From Chrysemys picta bellii (lineage: Eukaryota > Chordata > Testudines > Emydidae), in the NCBI RefSeq assembly GCF_011386835.1, contig NC_088797.1, positions 92,142,264-92,206,263 of the forward strand: a stretch of 64,000 bases of DNA, read 5' to 3'. This document shows positions 12,841 to 22,049 of the stretch, piece after piece. Below the pieces are notes generated by a model. The model saw nothing but the letters and a program-made list of their open reading frames with translations, was not told the DNA's origin and did not search any database. Made by a program: the position numbers and the translations under genes. Within the stretch, counting starts at the first letter, position 1; the number at the start of each line of letters is the position of its first letter.

Positions 12841-12869
12841 ATATCTGAAGTCAAAGGTCTCTTTTCCAG

Positions 12870-13005
12870 GTATGAATTGCCTCAATATGGGAGTCGTCGC
12901 CGATTGTTATCTCCAACTGGAATGTATGATGAGTATGGTGAAGTGGTTGTGGAAAATGATGGCAACTATTATTACAGTCCACATGGATCAACAGCTGAAG
13001 GAGAA
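12870..13005 (+). CDS. PCDH15: PCDH15 cytoplasmic exon shared by CD2 and CD3 (YELPQYGSRRR)
   Basis: A 136-nt exon follows AG 12868-12869 and precedes GTAAGT at 13006. It supplies the last base of a glycine codon, then YELPQYGSRRRLLSPTGMYD and a further acidic, tyrosine-rich stretch (EYGEVVVENDGNYYY) ending in EGE in phase 0. Both later terminal exons, CD2 and CD3, begin in phase 0, so this is the branch-point exon for CD2 versus CD3. The LPQYGSRRR motif matches mammalian PCDH15. A reading frame can leak from the previous exon into the intron, but the splice sites here are strong. Confidence 0.92.
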
Positions 13006-13911
13006 GTAAGTGTAATATACTCCGTTGATTCTATTGTGTAACAAGACAGTGTCTTTTAACCTTTCCAGGTTTTCTTTGCATAATTAATTAGTGCATTATT
13101 TTGTACACACACTAGCTAAGCAACTTCAGACTCTTCAGTCATTGCATTAGGGATCCAATAAAACCTGGTTGGGATTTTCAATTGTGGTGATTGGTGATAT
13201 ATCAAGAAGAAAGTTGCTTTTCCAAATAGAAAGAGGGTTTTAAGATCATGGTTTTATGTCATCATCTCCTTTCCTTTTTTAAAAAATTACAAAGCTGCTT
13301 TTAATCTACTTAGAGCTATTTTCCATTAAATCATGGATTTCTTGTCCAGTAAGAAAAATATATAACCTCATATATGATTATATTCCTAAACAATGGTTTA
13401 TTATATTACTTATATCTGCACTAGTTATACTGAATATAACATGCTATAACTGATTATCTGCAGATGAACACAACAGTTACTACAATAATTTATCATAATG
13501 CTTGGTAATGGAGTGTAAGGAAAATAAATGAAAATGCCCAGTGAATGCTAGAAAAAATTTCATTTGAAGTTATATGTTTAAATTTAATGTTCAGAAATAG
13601 TAGGCAATAGATAGAAAAAATGATATTAATTAGAAAAGAAGCTGTAATGTTTGAGTCAGTCTTTTGTACCATAACTGAGTAAAATCACTGTGAACTAATT
13701 GCCCATTCTAGAAGTTAAAATTTTTCTTTCAGTCCCAGAAACTTTGGCAAAAACACTATATGGTAACAGGTAAGCTGGTTTTGCTTCCAGGAAAAATGTT
13801 GAATGATAATATTAACTCTTCGTTCTCTTCCTGCTGAACTATTTTAGGAAAGCAAGTTTTCCCAATACCAATATTTCAAATTGTAATTAAGTTCCATTTT
13901 CATAATTGCAG
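13006..13911 (+). other. PCDH15: PCDH15 intron before the CD2 exon
   Basis: AT-rich intron of about 0.9 kb. I see no repeat that I can name and no coding potential. The acceptor AG is at 13910-13911. Confidence 0.6.
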
Positions 13912-15639
13912 GGGATGAGTCGAGGCAAAGGTCCTACAGGCAGAGGTATAAGCCAGAGAGCAGGGCATCAAATAGAAGGTAGTGTTTTAGGTGGTGGGAT
14001 GAATCTAAGAGATGGTTCTGGAAGAGAACATAGGACCAGCCAGGGGAAAAGAAAACTAAAAGCAGTGATGCAGTTGAGTCGAATAGCCGTAAAAACCCAC
14101 AAACGAGAAGGAACAACTGAGTCTGCTCATTCTCCATGGAAGAAAGCAAAGATATTTCCAATGATTCTGCAGAAAGTAAAAGGCAGTAGCAAAGATTCCA
14201 ATTATGCAAAGCTGATGTCAGCTCGCCCAGTGGACAGTGAAGACAGCATGATTATCAAAGGAAATTATTTCCAGAAATCAGCAGATGACAAACCTTCAAC
14301 AACCAGAAAACTAAGTCATGTGCTAAAACACATTAGTGTTTCCAAAAAATTTCAAAAGCATTGCAAATCTCAAAGCTCTGCTAGCAAAAGTTCAGTATCT
14401 GCAAGTGAAAAAGGAGGGGAAGACTCTGAAAGTCAGGGGGTGAGTGAATCTGAAAGAGATGAAACAAAATCAGGAATTTCAATTAATATCACAGCAGAAA
14501 GTGAGCCAGAGTATAGTGATGTTTCTGATGACTATGATAAGAAGAAAAAAAGAAAATCTGCTGCTTCAGATGATGATGAATCATCAGCAAGGAGTAGTAT
14601 CTCTGCCTCTCAGGCAGATGATAAAGACTATTTGAAAGTGACACTGGACCAAGATGAAACCAATGAAAGTACTGTAGATTCTGATGAAGAGAAGGAGGAA
14701 GATTTACACGATTCAGAAGATGATCATTCTGTATCCAAATCAGATAATGAACAGGATGAATCAGAAGAGGACATATCTGAGCACTCTGAAGAGGAAGAAG
14801 ATGAGGAAGAGTCAAAAAGCGTCCTTTCTCAAGTCTCTGGTTCTCAAAATCAACTCTCTGACAGTGATGAAGATGACTTCCAGTCAAAGGTATCCTCAAA
14901 TCAGAGTTCCTATAGCAGATCTAGTGATTCCAATAGCAGAAGAGTTAGTGAAAGAACTAGTATGTCAAGTAAGGGAAGTAAATCTAGTGGAGGAACAAGG
15001 GATTCCAGTCACAGGTCAGAAGTGATTAATTCTGACAGTGAAATTAGCTCTAAGGGATCAGTCAGTGAAAGAAACAAGAGTTCTGGATCCAGCTACAAGA
15101 GCAAAATGTCCACAGTTGGCAGCGAAATAGAAGACACGATAGAGGAGATATCAGAGGAAGATGAAAAATCAGATTTGGAGCAAGATGATACAAGCCCTGA
15201 TGAGGCAGGTGACAATATAAGTGATAGGACTATGTCTGAAACGTCTTCCATCAGTCAAAAAACTACTTCCAGTAAACAGAGCAAGATAAGAAAATCCGGT
15301 ATTAGTGTTGGAGGTAGCATGGCTGAAAGCACAGAAGAGACTGATATAGATGCTAAGGATAGGGAAGAAACTCTCAGTAGGAGTGAATCAAAAAGCCTTG
15401 AAAGTGAAAATAGTGTTACTTCCAAAGGCAGCGGAGGGACAAAGAGCTCAGTGAGTGCCGCTTTTTCTAGTAAAACGGATGCTTCCCAAGATTCACATCT
15501 TCAAAGTTCTGATTCCAATATGAAAAGAAAGAATCTAAGGAAAAAGATTTCCTCAAAACACAGTGAACTTCAGTCAGATGAGACTCCTGATACTGCTGCA
15601 TCAGAGTCAGAGACTGCCGCTGACTCCACATCCTTTTAA
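13912..15639 (+). CDS. PCDH15: PCDH15 terminal exon encoding cytoplasmic domain CD2 (expanded, Ser/Asp/Glu-rich)
   Basis: The exon starts in phase 0 after AG 13910-13911 and runs open for 575 codons to TAA at 15637-15639. Two islands identify it as the CD2 domain: WKKAKIFPMILQKVKG (about residue 76) and DKDYLKVTLDQDETNESTVD (about residue 237). Both align with blocks that I remember from mammalian CD2 (WKRARIFPM..., DKDYLKLTLDQ...). The position between CD1 and CD3 also fits mammalian exon 38. CD2 isoforms are needed for kinociliary links and hair-bundle polarity in mice. The N-terminal 120 residues are Gly- and basic-rich. From about residue 150 to the end the protein is dominated by Ser, Asp, Glu and Lys, with many SD(E/D) casein-kinase-2-like sites, and is probably disordered. 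The C-terminus is STSF, which fits a class I PDZ ligand. The exon appears about twice as long as the mammalian one and is poorly conserved outside the islands. Confidence 0.9.
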   Translation, partial: GMSRGKGPTGRGISQRAGHQIEGSVLGGGMNLRDGSGREHRTSQGKRKLKAVMQLSRIAVKTHKREGTTESAHSPWKKAKIFPMILQKVKGSSKDSNYAKLMSARPVDSEDSMIIKGNYFQKSADDKPSTTRKLSHVLKHISVSKKFQKHCKSQSSASKSSVSASEKGGEDSESQGVSESERDETKSGISINITAESEPEYSDVSDDYDKKKKRKSAASDDDESSARSSISASQADDKDYLKVTLDQDETNESTVDSDEEKEEDLHDSEDDHSVSKSDNEQDESEEDISEHSEEEEDEEESKSVLSQVSGSQNQLSDSDEDDFQSKVSSNQSSYSRSSDSNSRRVSERTSMSSKGSKSSGGTRDSSHRSEVINSDSEISSKGSVSERNKSSGSSYKSKMSTVGSEIEDTIEEISEEDEKSDLEQDDTSPDEAGDNISDRTMSETSSISQKTTSSKQSKIRKSGISVGGSMAESTEETDIDAKDREETLSRSESKSLESENSVTSKGSGGTKSSVSAAFSSKTDASQDSHLQSSDSNMKRKNLRKKISSKHSELQSDETPDTAASESETAADSTSF

Positions 15640-15990
15640 AAAGAGAGAACAGTAGGTGTACATTTTGCAGTAAGGAATGGTCTTGTTTGCTGTGCCCTCT
15701 GCATGGTCTTTCATGAACACTACCGATTTGATTAAAACATTAGAAACAAAATGACAAAATATCATCCTCTCTAGACACTTCAATTGCACTGATATCCATC
15801 CTGTTAAGATTAGTAACACAGAAAGCTATGCAGATATCATTTCTCAAGTGAAAATACTCAAATGTAATTCTAAGTGAATATACATTGATAGAATTTCAAT
15901 CCAAAAAGTACTAACAGGAAGGGATGCACTATTTTTCCCTGTGTAAACTTTAACCCTGTAATAAAAAGGCATTTTATTAGTAGTCCTTTA
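15640..15990 (+). other. PCDH15: 3' UTR of the CD2 transcript with poly(A) signal
   Basis: Non-repetitive AT-rich sequence follows the stop codon. A canonical AATAAA lies at 15960-15965, about 320 nt after the stop, followed by a T-rich stretch (ATTTTATTAG, CCTTTAATTT) suitable as a downstream element. Confidence 0.6.
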
Positions 15991-16204
15991 ATTTACCCTT
16001 TTTGTACTGTGCAAGTCATGGTGCAAAGTATTATTGCATATTACATTAGCAGTAATGGCTAGCTTGTCACAAACTTCTGCATATAGTATGCAATTTATAT
16101 TGTAATATAATTTATAATTTATGTGTGCATTCAGGCAGCTGCCACAATGAGGAATAGGAATTATCATAGCGATAATCAACTCATATAGCATTTCACTACA
16201 TGTT

Positions 16205-16400
16205 CAATTCTGTACAAACATTTACTAATCTTAATAATAATCGCTTGAATGTAGATATTATCATCTCCATTTTACAGATGGGAAAACTGAGTCAGAGGAA
16301 AAGTGGCTTACTCTCTGCAGTCTTGGGCATCAGTGGCAGAGTCGGGATTAGAATTCCTAACCTCTGTGCTCATTCCTGTGGTATCTAGATCATTCTGTGT
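16205..16400 (+). repeat. MIR-type SINE
   Basis: The core reads ATCTCCATTTTACAGATGGG, then AAAACTGAGTCAGAGG, then CAGTGGCAGAGTCGGGATTAG, CCTAACCTCTGTGCTCATTC. This is the well-known MIR core and 3' part in + orientation. Confidence 0.85.
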
Positions 16401-17245
16401 CTCAACATGGCAAAACTTTGGGGTTTAGAGGGTATCAATTCAGACAGCACATTTGAAAATGGAATCCGATAAACAAGATGTAGAAATTCACAAAAAAAGT
16501 TGTATTTTCCCCAAAAGTCACCTATAAAATGGACATTTTTTAACATGCACTTATATGACAGTTGCACTCATAGGTTTCAGTTACTACCTGCAAAGTGTCT
16601 TTAATCATTGTAACAATATGGGTGATGTTAAATACTACTTGAGCAATTTCTACAGAGACCAACTTTTTTTTCTTGGCTACATCCACATTTTTTATTGCAG
16701 GTAGTGCAAGAAAAGTCCAGTTCACCTCGTGTCTGTACTTTTGGACTTGCTCTCTAAAATTCAATGACCTGGAGTATCTGATGCTGTTCAGTACAGAAAT
16801 TATAGTTTTAGAGCTTTACAATTCCAGTTCCATTCAGAGTTGGCATGATAGTGAAGAAAAGACTCTAATTTAAAGCTCAAGTTGCATTTGTTTTCATATA
16901 TGAAATTACTGCTGCATGATGCTGTGCCCCACAGAGCTCTAATTCATGCAGCCAACACGTTGAATGTTAAAAATGTGTATACACACCCAGTCTGTAGGCA
17001 CTTTCTTGTATCTTATTGTACTAAAGACTGCACAGCTCTTTCTCAAACAGTGGATTATGTAGGAGGTTAATTTCAATATAAAAAAATCTCACAATCAGTT
17101 CCCACATAAATTAATGTTAGTTTATAGAACCAAAGATGAATCACCTCTTTTGATCCAGTACCTGGATTGTGAGCTACAAAGTTAGTAGGCTGATAAATCT
17201 AACAGCAGATGGAAGTATCACAAAGGCAAATCAGTTACTATAGTA

Positions 17246-17605
17246 CAGTGGTTCTCAGCCAGGGGTCCAGGGCCCTCTGGGAGGCCACGAGCAGGTTTCA
17301 GGGGGCTGCCAAGCAGGCCCAACATTAGACTTGCTGGGGCCCAAGCCAGAAAGCCAAAGTCCCACCGCATGAGACTGAAGCCCCAGGGCCCCAAGCCCCG
17401 CCATCCAGGGCTGAAACCAAAGCCTGAGTAACTTAGCTTTGTGGGTCCCTGTGGCATGGGGCCCTGGGCAATTGCCCTGCTTGCTACCCACTACATGTGC
17501 CCTGGCTTTTATATGTAGAAAAACAGTTGTTGTGGCACAAGCGGGCCATGGAGTTTTTATAGCATGTTGGGGGGGCCTAAGAAAGAAAAAGGTTGTGAAC
17601 CCGTG
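17246..17605. mobile_element. Non-autonomous hAT element with exact 8-bp target duplication
   Basis: The element begins CAGTGGTTCTCAGCC and ends GGTTGTGAACCCGTG, imperfect inverted ends typical of hAT elements. It is flanked on both sides by CTATAGTA (17238-17245 and 17606-17613), an exact 8-bp target duplication. The interior (GC-rich, GGGGCCCAAGCC-type) has no transposase. It sits in the PCDH15 intron between the CD2 and CD3 exons. Confidence 0.92.
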
Positions 17606-17928
17606 CTATAGTAGAAAGAGGAAAAGGTTTGATTCTCTAGTATACTTGAACTTGCTATTAAGTTAAACAGTTCTCTTTTGTCAAACTTTTTCTTGGCATC
17701 TGTGTTAATGAATACTTCATTCACATGAGTGGGAAATTGTCAGACTTGTGTTTACTATCTGTGTGAGACAAACATATTTCTTGCCTATAGCTGCTATCTC
17801 TGACAATATGGAGATTGCCGTTGACTGAATTTTTGAGGGGGCAATGGCCCATTCTTTCAAATAGAGGATATATATGGACATGCTTGTGCTAAAGAGCTAC
17901 TGTTCTGTATCATTTTTGTATATATAGG

Positions 17929-17998
17929 GTAAAATCCTGACTCCATTGAAGTCAATGGAAATTTATCCTTAATTTCAATTGAGTCAGTATTGTACCCC
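17929..17998. repeat. Short palindromic element, GGGTAAAATCCTG family
   Basis: GGGTAAAATCCTGACTCCATTGAAGTCAATGG opens the element (about 32 bases, self-complementary inside) and a degenerate complement closes it near GAGTCAGTATTGTACCCC. A related copy lies at 47218-47288. Confidence 0.5.
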
Positions 17999-19103
17999 TA
18001 TTTTTCCCATTCTTCTGTGATATCCCATGTCAGAGAGGTGCAGTCCTCTGTGAGTGGGGAAAAAATGTGAGGAAAACTAGGATCTGCATTATTAAACATC
18101 TTCTTTAGAATATGTGACTCCCACAAACCATGGACTCAAGTCTTAATGACTCCCCTGCAGTTGTTGCAAGCTCATTGTCTTTACACCTGTCCTTTTTTGC
18201 AACATATTTTTTACTTTTTTGTAAGATGAATTTGAAAATGTTTTCTTTGTGCCATCACTCAAGTGTGCCATGGCACTGTGGAACCAGTAGCAAAAGGTAT
18301 GGAGACTAGTATTCTTGTAGGCAACAAAATATGCCCCAGAGAATCAGCAGACTGTACTGTGACAATTATCTCATATCTATGAAACAAATTTCCTTACACT
18401 ATGTTCCAATAGAAGCTGTATTTCTATTGCTCACAACTGTGTAAGCGGCACAGTTACCATTAAAACTGACACTGTTGCCATTGACTATAAAAGGAGGAAG
18501 CGCGTGTTCCTATATTTGTAATGTGCAAGGCATATAGATTCAGTTATTCCTTTCCTCTTACTCAGTTCTTGGTCCCCAAGTTGTAGCTGCACATATATTG
18601 TAGATCTTTTCCTGAAACTAGTCAATTTTCCCATTGACCAAAAGATACATACCAGTATGAAAAAAATGATACGTATGTGTAAGGATAAAAAGGTAGACTA
18701 GAGTCCTGTAAGTAATTTGTGCAAAGTTTAGTTTTTCAAAAGCATGTTCAGTACCATTTATTTGTACACTGCATGATTTGCTGTTTTTTAAAATTCTCCT
18801 TTCCTCTGGCGTGTGTGTGCGTGTGTGCACGAGTGTGTTGTAGAAATCAGCTCCAATACACTGTATCCTAACAGTAGAACTCTGTGAATAAACATGGAGC
18901 TTTCACTCTTAGTTCAAGAGCGATAATAGATGTGTTCATTTTATATTAAGGAAGCAACTTTCTAATGAGATTCATGCTATAAATTAAAATAATGTGAGCA
19001 GGTTTTATGTAAACCACAATCAAAACAAAGTCACAACTCTGACATTCAGCTTCTGTGATCCCTATGGAAAATATCGCATGTAGTATAAAATCTATAAAAT
19101 CTG

Positions 19104-19216
19104 TAGGCCTGATGTACCACTGTGTTACTTCATTTATTCCACAATGTAATTCTGTTGATTTCAGTGGAGTTATTCCAGTTTTGTACCAGTGTAATGGACT
19201 GGTGCATCAGGTCCTA
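19104..19216. repeat. Palindromic MITE-like element (TAGGCCTGATG ends)
   Basis: The left end TAGGCCTGATGTACCACTG is mirrored by GGTGCATCAGGTCCTA at the right. A GTTGATTTCAGTGGAGTTA core lies between the arms, as in the other palindromic elements of the window. Confidence 0.65.
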
Positions 19217-19794
19217 CATAAAGCAATAACGTGGCATTTTTTTCTAATCAGTACTATAAACAGTACACTTTACCTTTGCCTGAGAAATTAAGACAATTTT
19301 GTTCCTGAAATGCCACTGTCATTGTTACTTTATTGTAAAATAGAAATGTCAAAAGCTATCCCTGAGCTGACATTACAGTGTAGTTAGTATTTAGAATATT
19401 TATGTTCTCGAAGAAAACTTCCAGTGATTTTCCGAGTATTTACCACTTAGCACTAGCAGTTACCAAGAACAACCATTTCTGCAGAGTTTTACATGAATAA
19501 ATTCCAATTTCTATTGTAAAATGATAGTGATCGTGTTGTATTTTATATTCCTATGTATGACCAACTGAGAAATTGATTTTGGTTTACCTATAACATGATT
19601 TACACAACACATTTCTTAAGCATGTTTCTGGAAGGGAAAATTTCCATTGTCCAGCCATATCAGAAGCAGGACAGGAGACACTGGATTTGGTTTAAGTAGG
19701 CCGTAACTGTATTATTATTTGTCTGAGAGTACCTGGCAGGTAAAAGTGTACAATGCAGGTAAATCCATGATTGTTACAATATCTATCAACCCTC

Positions 19795-20470
19795 CCCCTT
19801 TTTCCATTCTGGTCCCCAGCCAACCCACTGCTGGGACCTTAATATCTACCCCCCCAATCGAATGAGGATTAAGGTGGGCTATAAAGGGGGCTCCCTGCTG
19901 TGCCAGTCATGGGAGCCCTGAATCCCTCCTCATTTCCATTCCGTTAACAAACACTTCCTTTAAATCCTTTACCAATCTATTTATCTGACCACTGTATCCC
20001 TTTTATCCCTTTCCTATGGGGTATCCCCCCCACACTTACATAATAAGTTGCAATATCAGAGCCTAGCTTCCGTTTCATGCTCACCCCAACTATGCCCCCC
20101 CAACCCATTGTGAGGATGGCAAAAACAAAAAAAAACACTTTGCCTTGGCCAATCTCGCAGTGAGGGAATAATTCCTTCCCAGTCTTCCAAAGAAAGGAGC
20201 AGCTAGCACAGTGCCCACAGTTGATCCTGACCAAACCTGGTATTTTGCCACTTCCAAGGGGGTGTGCTGCTCGCTTGATCTGGGCTTTTCCAGTCCAGCT
20301 TATTCCTATATACTCTCTCCTCCCTTCCAGTCAGGTCACCTTGAGGGATGAATCGGTGTCCCCTCTTTTCCTAGCAAGCCAGATAACGCCTTCCCCCTTT
20401 TGCTACCCCCACCTCCTGCTTAAGGTGTGGTGCGGTCAAGCCATGAAGTCTCCAAAGAATCACTTTATTT
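19795..20470 (+). repeat. Unclassified dispersed repeat, copy B
   Basis: It is the second copy of the repeat at 12075-12600, in the same orientation, and extends further at its 5' side. Shared landmarks are GGCCAATCTCGCAGTGAGGG, AATTCCTTCCCAG, AGCTAGCACAGTGCCC and the terminal CTGCTTAAGGTGTGGTGCGG. It contains TATAAAGGG near 19880, which might be a promoter relic. No protein is encoded. Confidence 0.6.
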
Positions 20471-20859
20471 TCATGGGCACGCAGACTGTCTAATGGTGGA
20501 TGTGGATTTAGCAAAAACATCATAATGTTTTTCTAATCCTGGAGAGCTTTCTCAGAAATATGTCAGATTTTTCTATCTTTACCTGGTATCTAGCTGAAAT
20601 TTTGTTGAACAGTGGGTATGCAGATTTCTCAATACTTTTACATCCATTGAGTAGGGGAAATTGTTTAATGTTGAAGCTTTTGGCAGTAATAGGCACAGTT
20701 AAATGGAAATGATCAATATACAAATTAAAATGAAAAGTTATAAAATAACTTAATAAAATATGTTAGGTATTTGTCTGAAACACTAGGTAGAATATAGAAG
20801 CTGAAAAAATGTAATAAATTATGCTGTGATTTAATAAACTCTCTCTTGTTGTCAAACAG

Positions 20860-21411
20860 TGGGCCAGAAAGAAAAGGATCAAGTTAGTAGTTGATCCAGA
20901 ATATGAGACCAGCTCAACTGGAGAAGACAGTGCTCCAGAATGCCAGAGGAATCGTCTTAATAACCCCAATATTCAAAACAATGTAAATGGCAACATCTAT
21001 ATTGCGCAGAATGGGTCAGTTGTGAGAACCCGTCGCATTTGTCTATCCAATAATTTAAAAGTCACATCCCCTGTTAGACTGGGGAAACACTTCAAGAAAT
21101 TGGACAAGTTAGCAGTGACGCATGAGGAGAATGTCCCATTGAACACATTGTCAAAGGGGCCATCTTCTAGTGACAAACTGAACACAAGACCGTCTAGTGT
21201 CTCATTTGCCTCAACTGCTAGAGGGGCTGACAACATAGCAACAAAGTCTGCGGGCAACAAAATGAAAAGCACAGAAGAGCAAGAGTCTGTTGTTGATAAT
21301 GAGGATGTCAGAGAGCCCTTGGAATCACACAGCGATCTCACACACTCAGATGAAGAGGAGCTCTGGATGGGCCCTTGGAATAACCTTCACATACCAATGA
21401 CAAAACTGTGA
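20860..21411 (+). CDS. PCDH15: PCDH15 terminal exon encoding cytoplasmic domain CD3
   Basis: The exon follows AG 20858-20859, starts in phase 0 and encodes 183 residues to a TGA at 21409-21411. It begins WARKKRIKLVVDPEYETSST, continues with GEDSAPECQRNR, a NIYIAQNGSVVRTRR block and a LGKHFKKLDKLAVTHEENVP block, and ends EELWMGPWNNLHIPMTKL. These blocks match the mammalian PCDH15 form ending in MTKL. I assign it to CD3 because it lies after the CD2 exon, as mammalian exon 39 does. The basic start could lie near the membrane; the middle is Ser/Thr-rich. The C-terminus T-K-L fits a class I PDZ ligand. The exon is close in length to what I remember for mammals, unlike CD2. Confidence 0.93.
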   Translation, partial: WARKKRIKLVVDPEYETSSTGEDSAPECQRNRLNNPNIQNNVNGNIYIAQNGSVVRTRRICLSNNLKVTSPVRLGKHFKKLDKLAVTHEENVPLNTLSKGPSSSDKLNTRPSSVSFASTARGADNIATKSAGNKMKSTEEQESVVDNEDVREPLESHSDLTHSDEEELWMGPWNNLHIPMTKL

Positions 21412-21475
21412 TCTTTTTTAATTTTAATTTTTACTTCAGTTTATAATAAACTACGCTTTTTAATGTCACTGAGGA
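21412..21475 (+). other. PCDH15: 3' UTR and poly(A) signal of the CD3 transcript
   Basis: AATAAA lies at 21445-21450, only about 35 nt after the stop codon. A second AATAAA is at 21666-21671. The short first option would give a very small 3' UTR, so the distal one may be the real gene end. Confidence 0.55.
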
Positions 21476-21857
21476 AAATGTATGAAATTTGTATTGTGCA
21501 CATAAATTGTATACTTTGAATGACATGCTTTAAAGTTGAGAGACTTTGCACTCACATTTGTATCAATTAGTTGTTCTTCCCAACAACACTTTTGACAGGC
21601 TCTCAGTTCACTAAACAATACTCAGTAAAAAATTATCTTTTTTGTTTGAACTTGATTTATTGTTTAATAAACAGTGAATTACTAAATGCACAGAAAATTT
21701 TGTTGACTTCTCAAAACATTCTATACTTGCCTAGCTTATTTCACTGTATAATATGTGTGGTTAGACTGTTTAGATTTGAAAATTGCATTTTTATGATTGA
21801 GGGTTTGATTCGCATCTCACACTATAATAAACCAGAAATAAAGCCAATGATGTCAAT

Positions 21858-21945
21858 GGACCAGATCCTCACTTGATGTACATTGGCACAGCACTATTGA
21901 AGTCCATGGAGCTCTGCCAACTTACACTACTTGAGGATCTAGCCC
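21858..21945. repeat. Palindromic MITE-like element (GGACCAGATCCTC ends)
   Basis: The left end GGACCAGATCCTCACTTG is mirrored by CTTGAGGATCTAGCCC at the right, around a CTATTGAAGTCCATGGAGCT core. It lies just beyond the end of PCDH15. Confidence 0.7.
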
Positions 21946-22049
21946 AATAGAATTATGAAGCTATAAAGCGGAAGTGAGACTAAAATCAGGTCTATTGTAT
22001 CTCTAAATATATTGGTTATATAACAGATTAACATTATTATATGGCAGAT

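Larger units (their letters stand above)
11897..12869 (+). other. PCDH15: PCDH15 intron
   Basis: A short intron that carries one copy of an unclassified dispersed repeat (12075-12600) and a purine/AC simple-repeat tract (about 12765-12840) just before the branch region of the next exon. Reading frames in the C-rich middle are composition artefacts. Confidence 0.6.
15991..20859 (+). other. PCDH15: PCDH15 intron between CD2 and CD3
   Basis: It holds a MIR (16205-16400), a hAT element (17246-17605), a small palindrome at 17929-17998, a GT-rich run near 18808-18840, a palindromic element at 19104-19216 and copy B of the unclassified repeat (about 19795-20470). The remainder shows nothing that I recognise. 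Confidence 0.6.
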
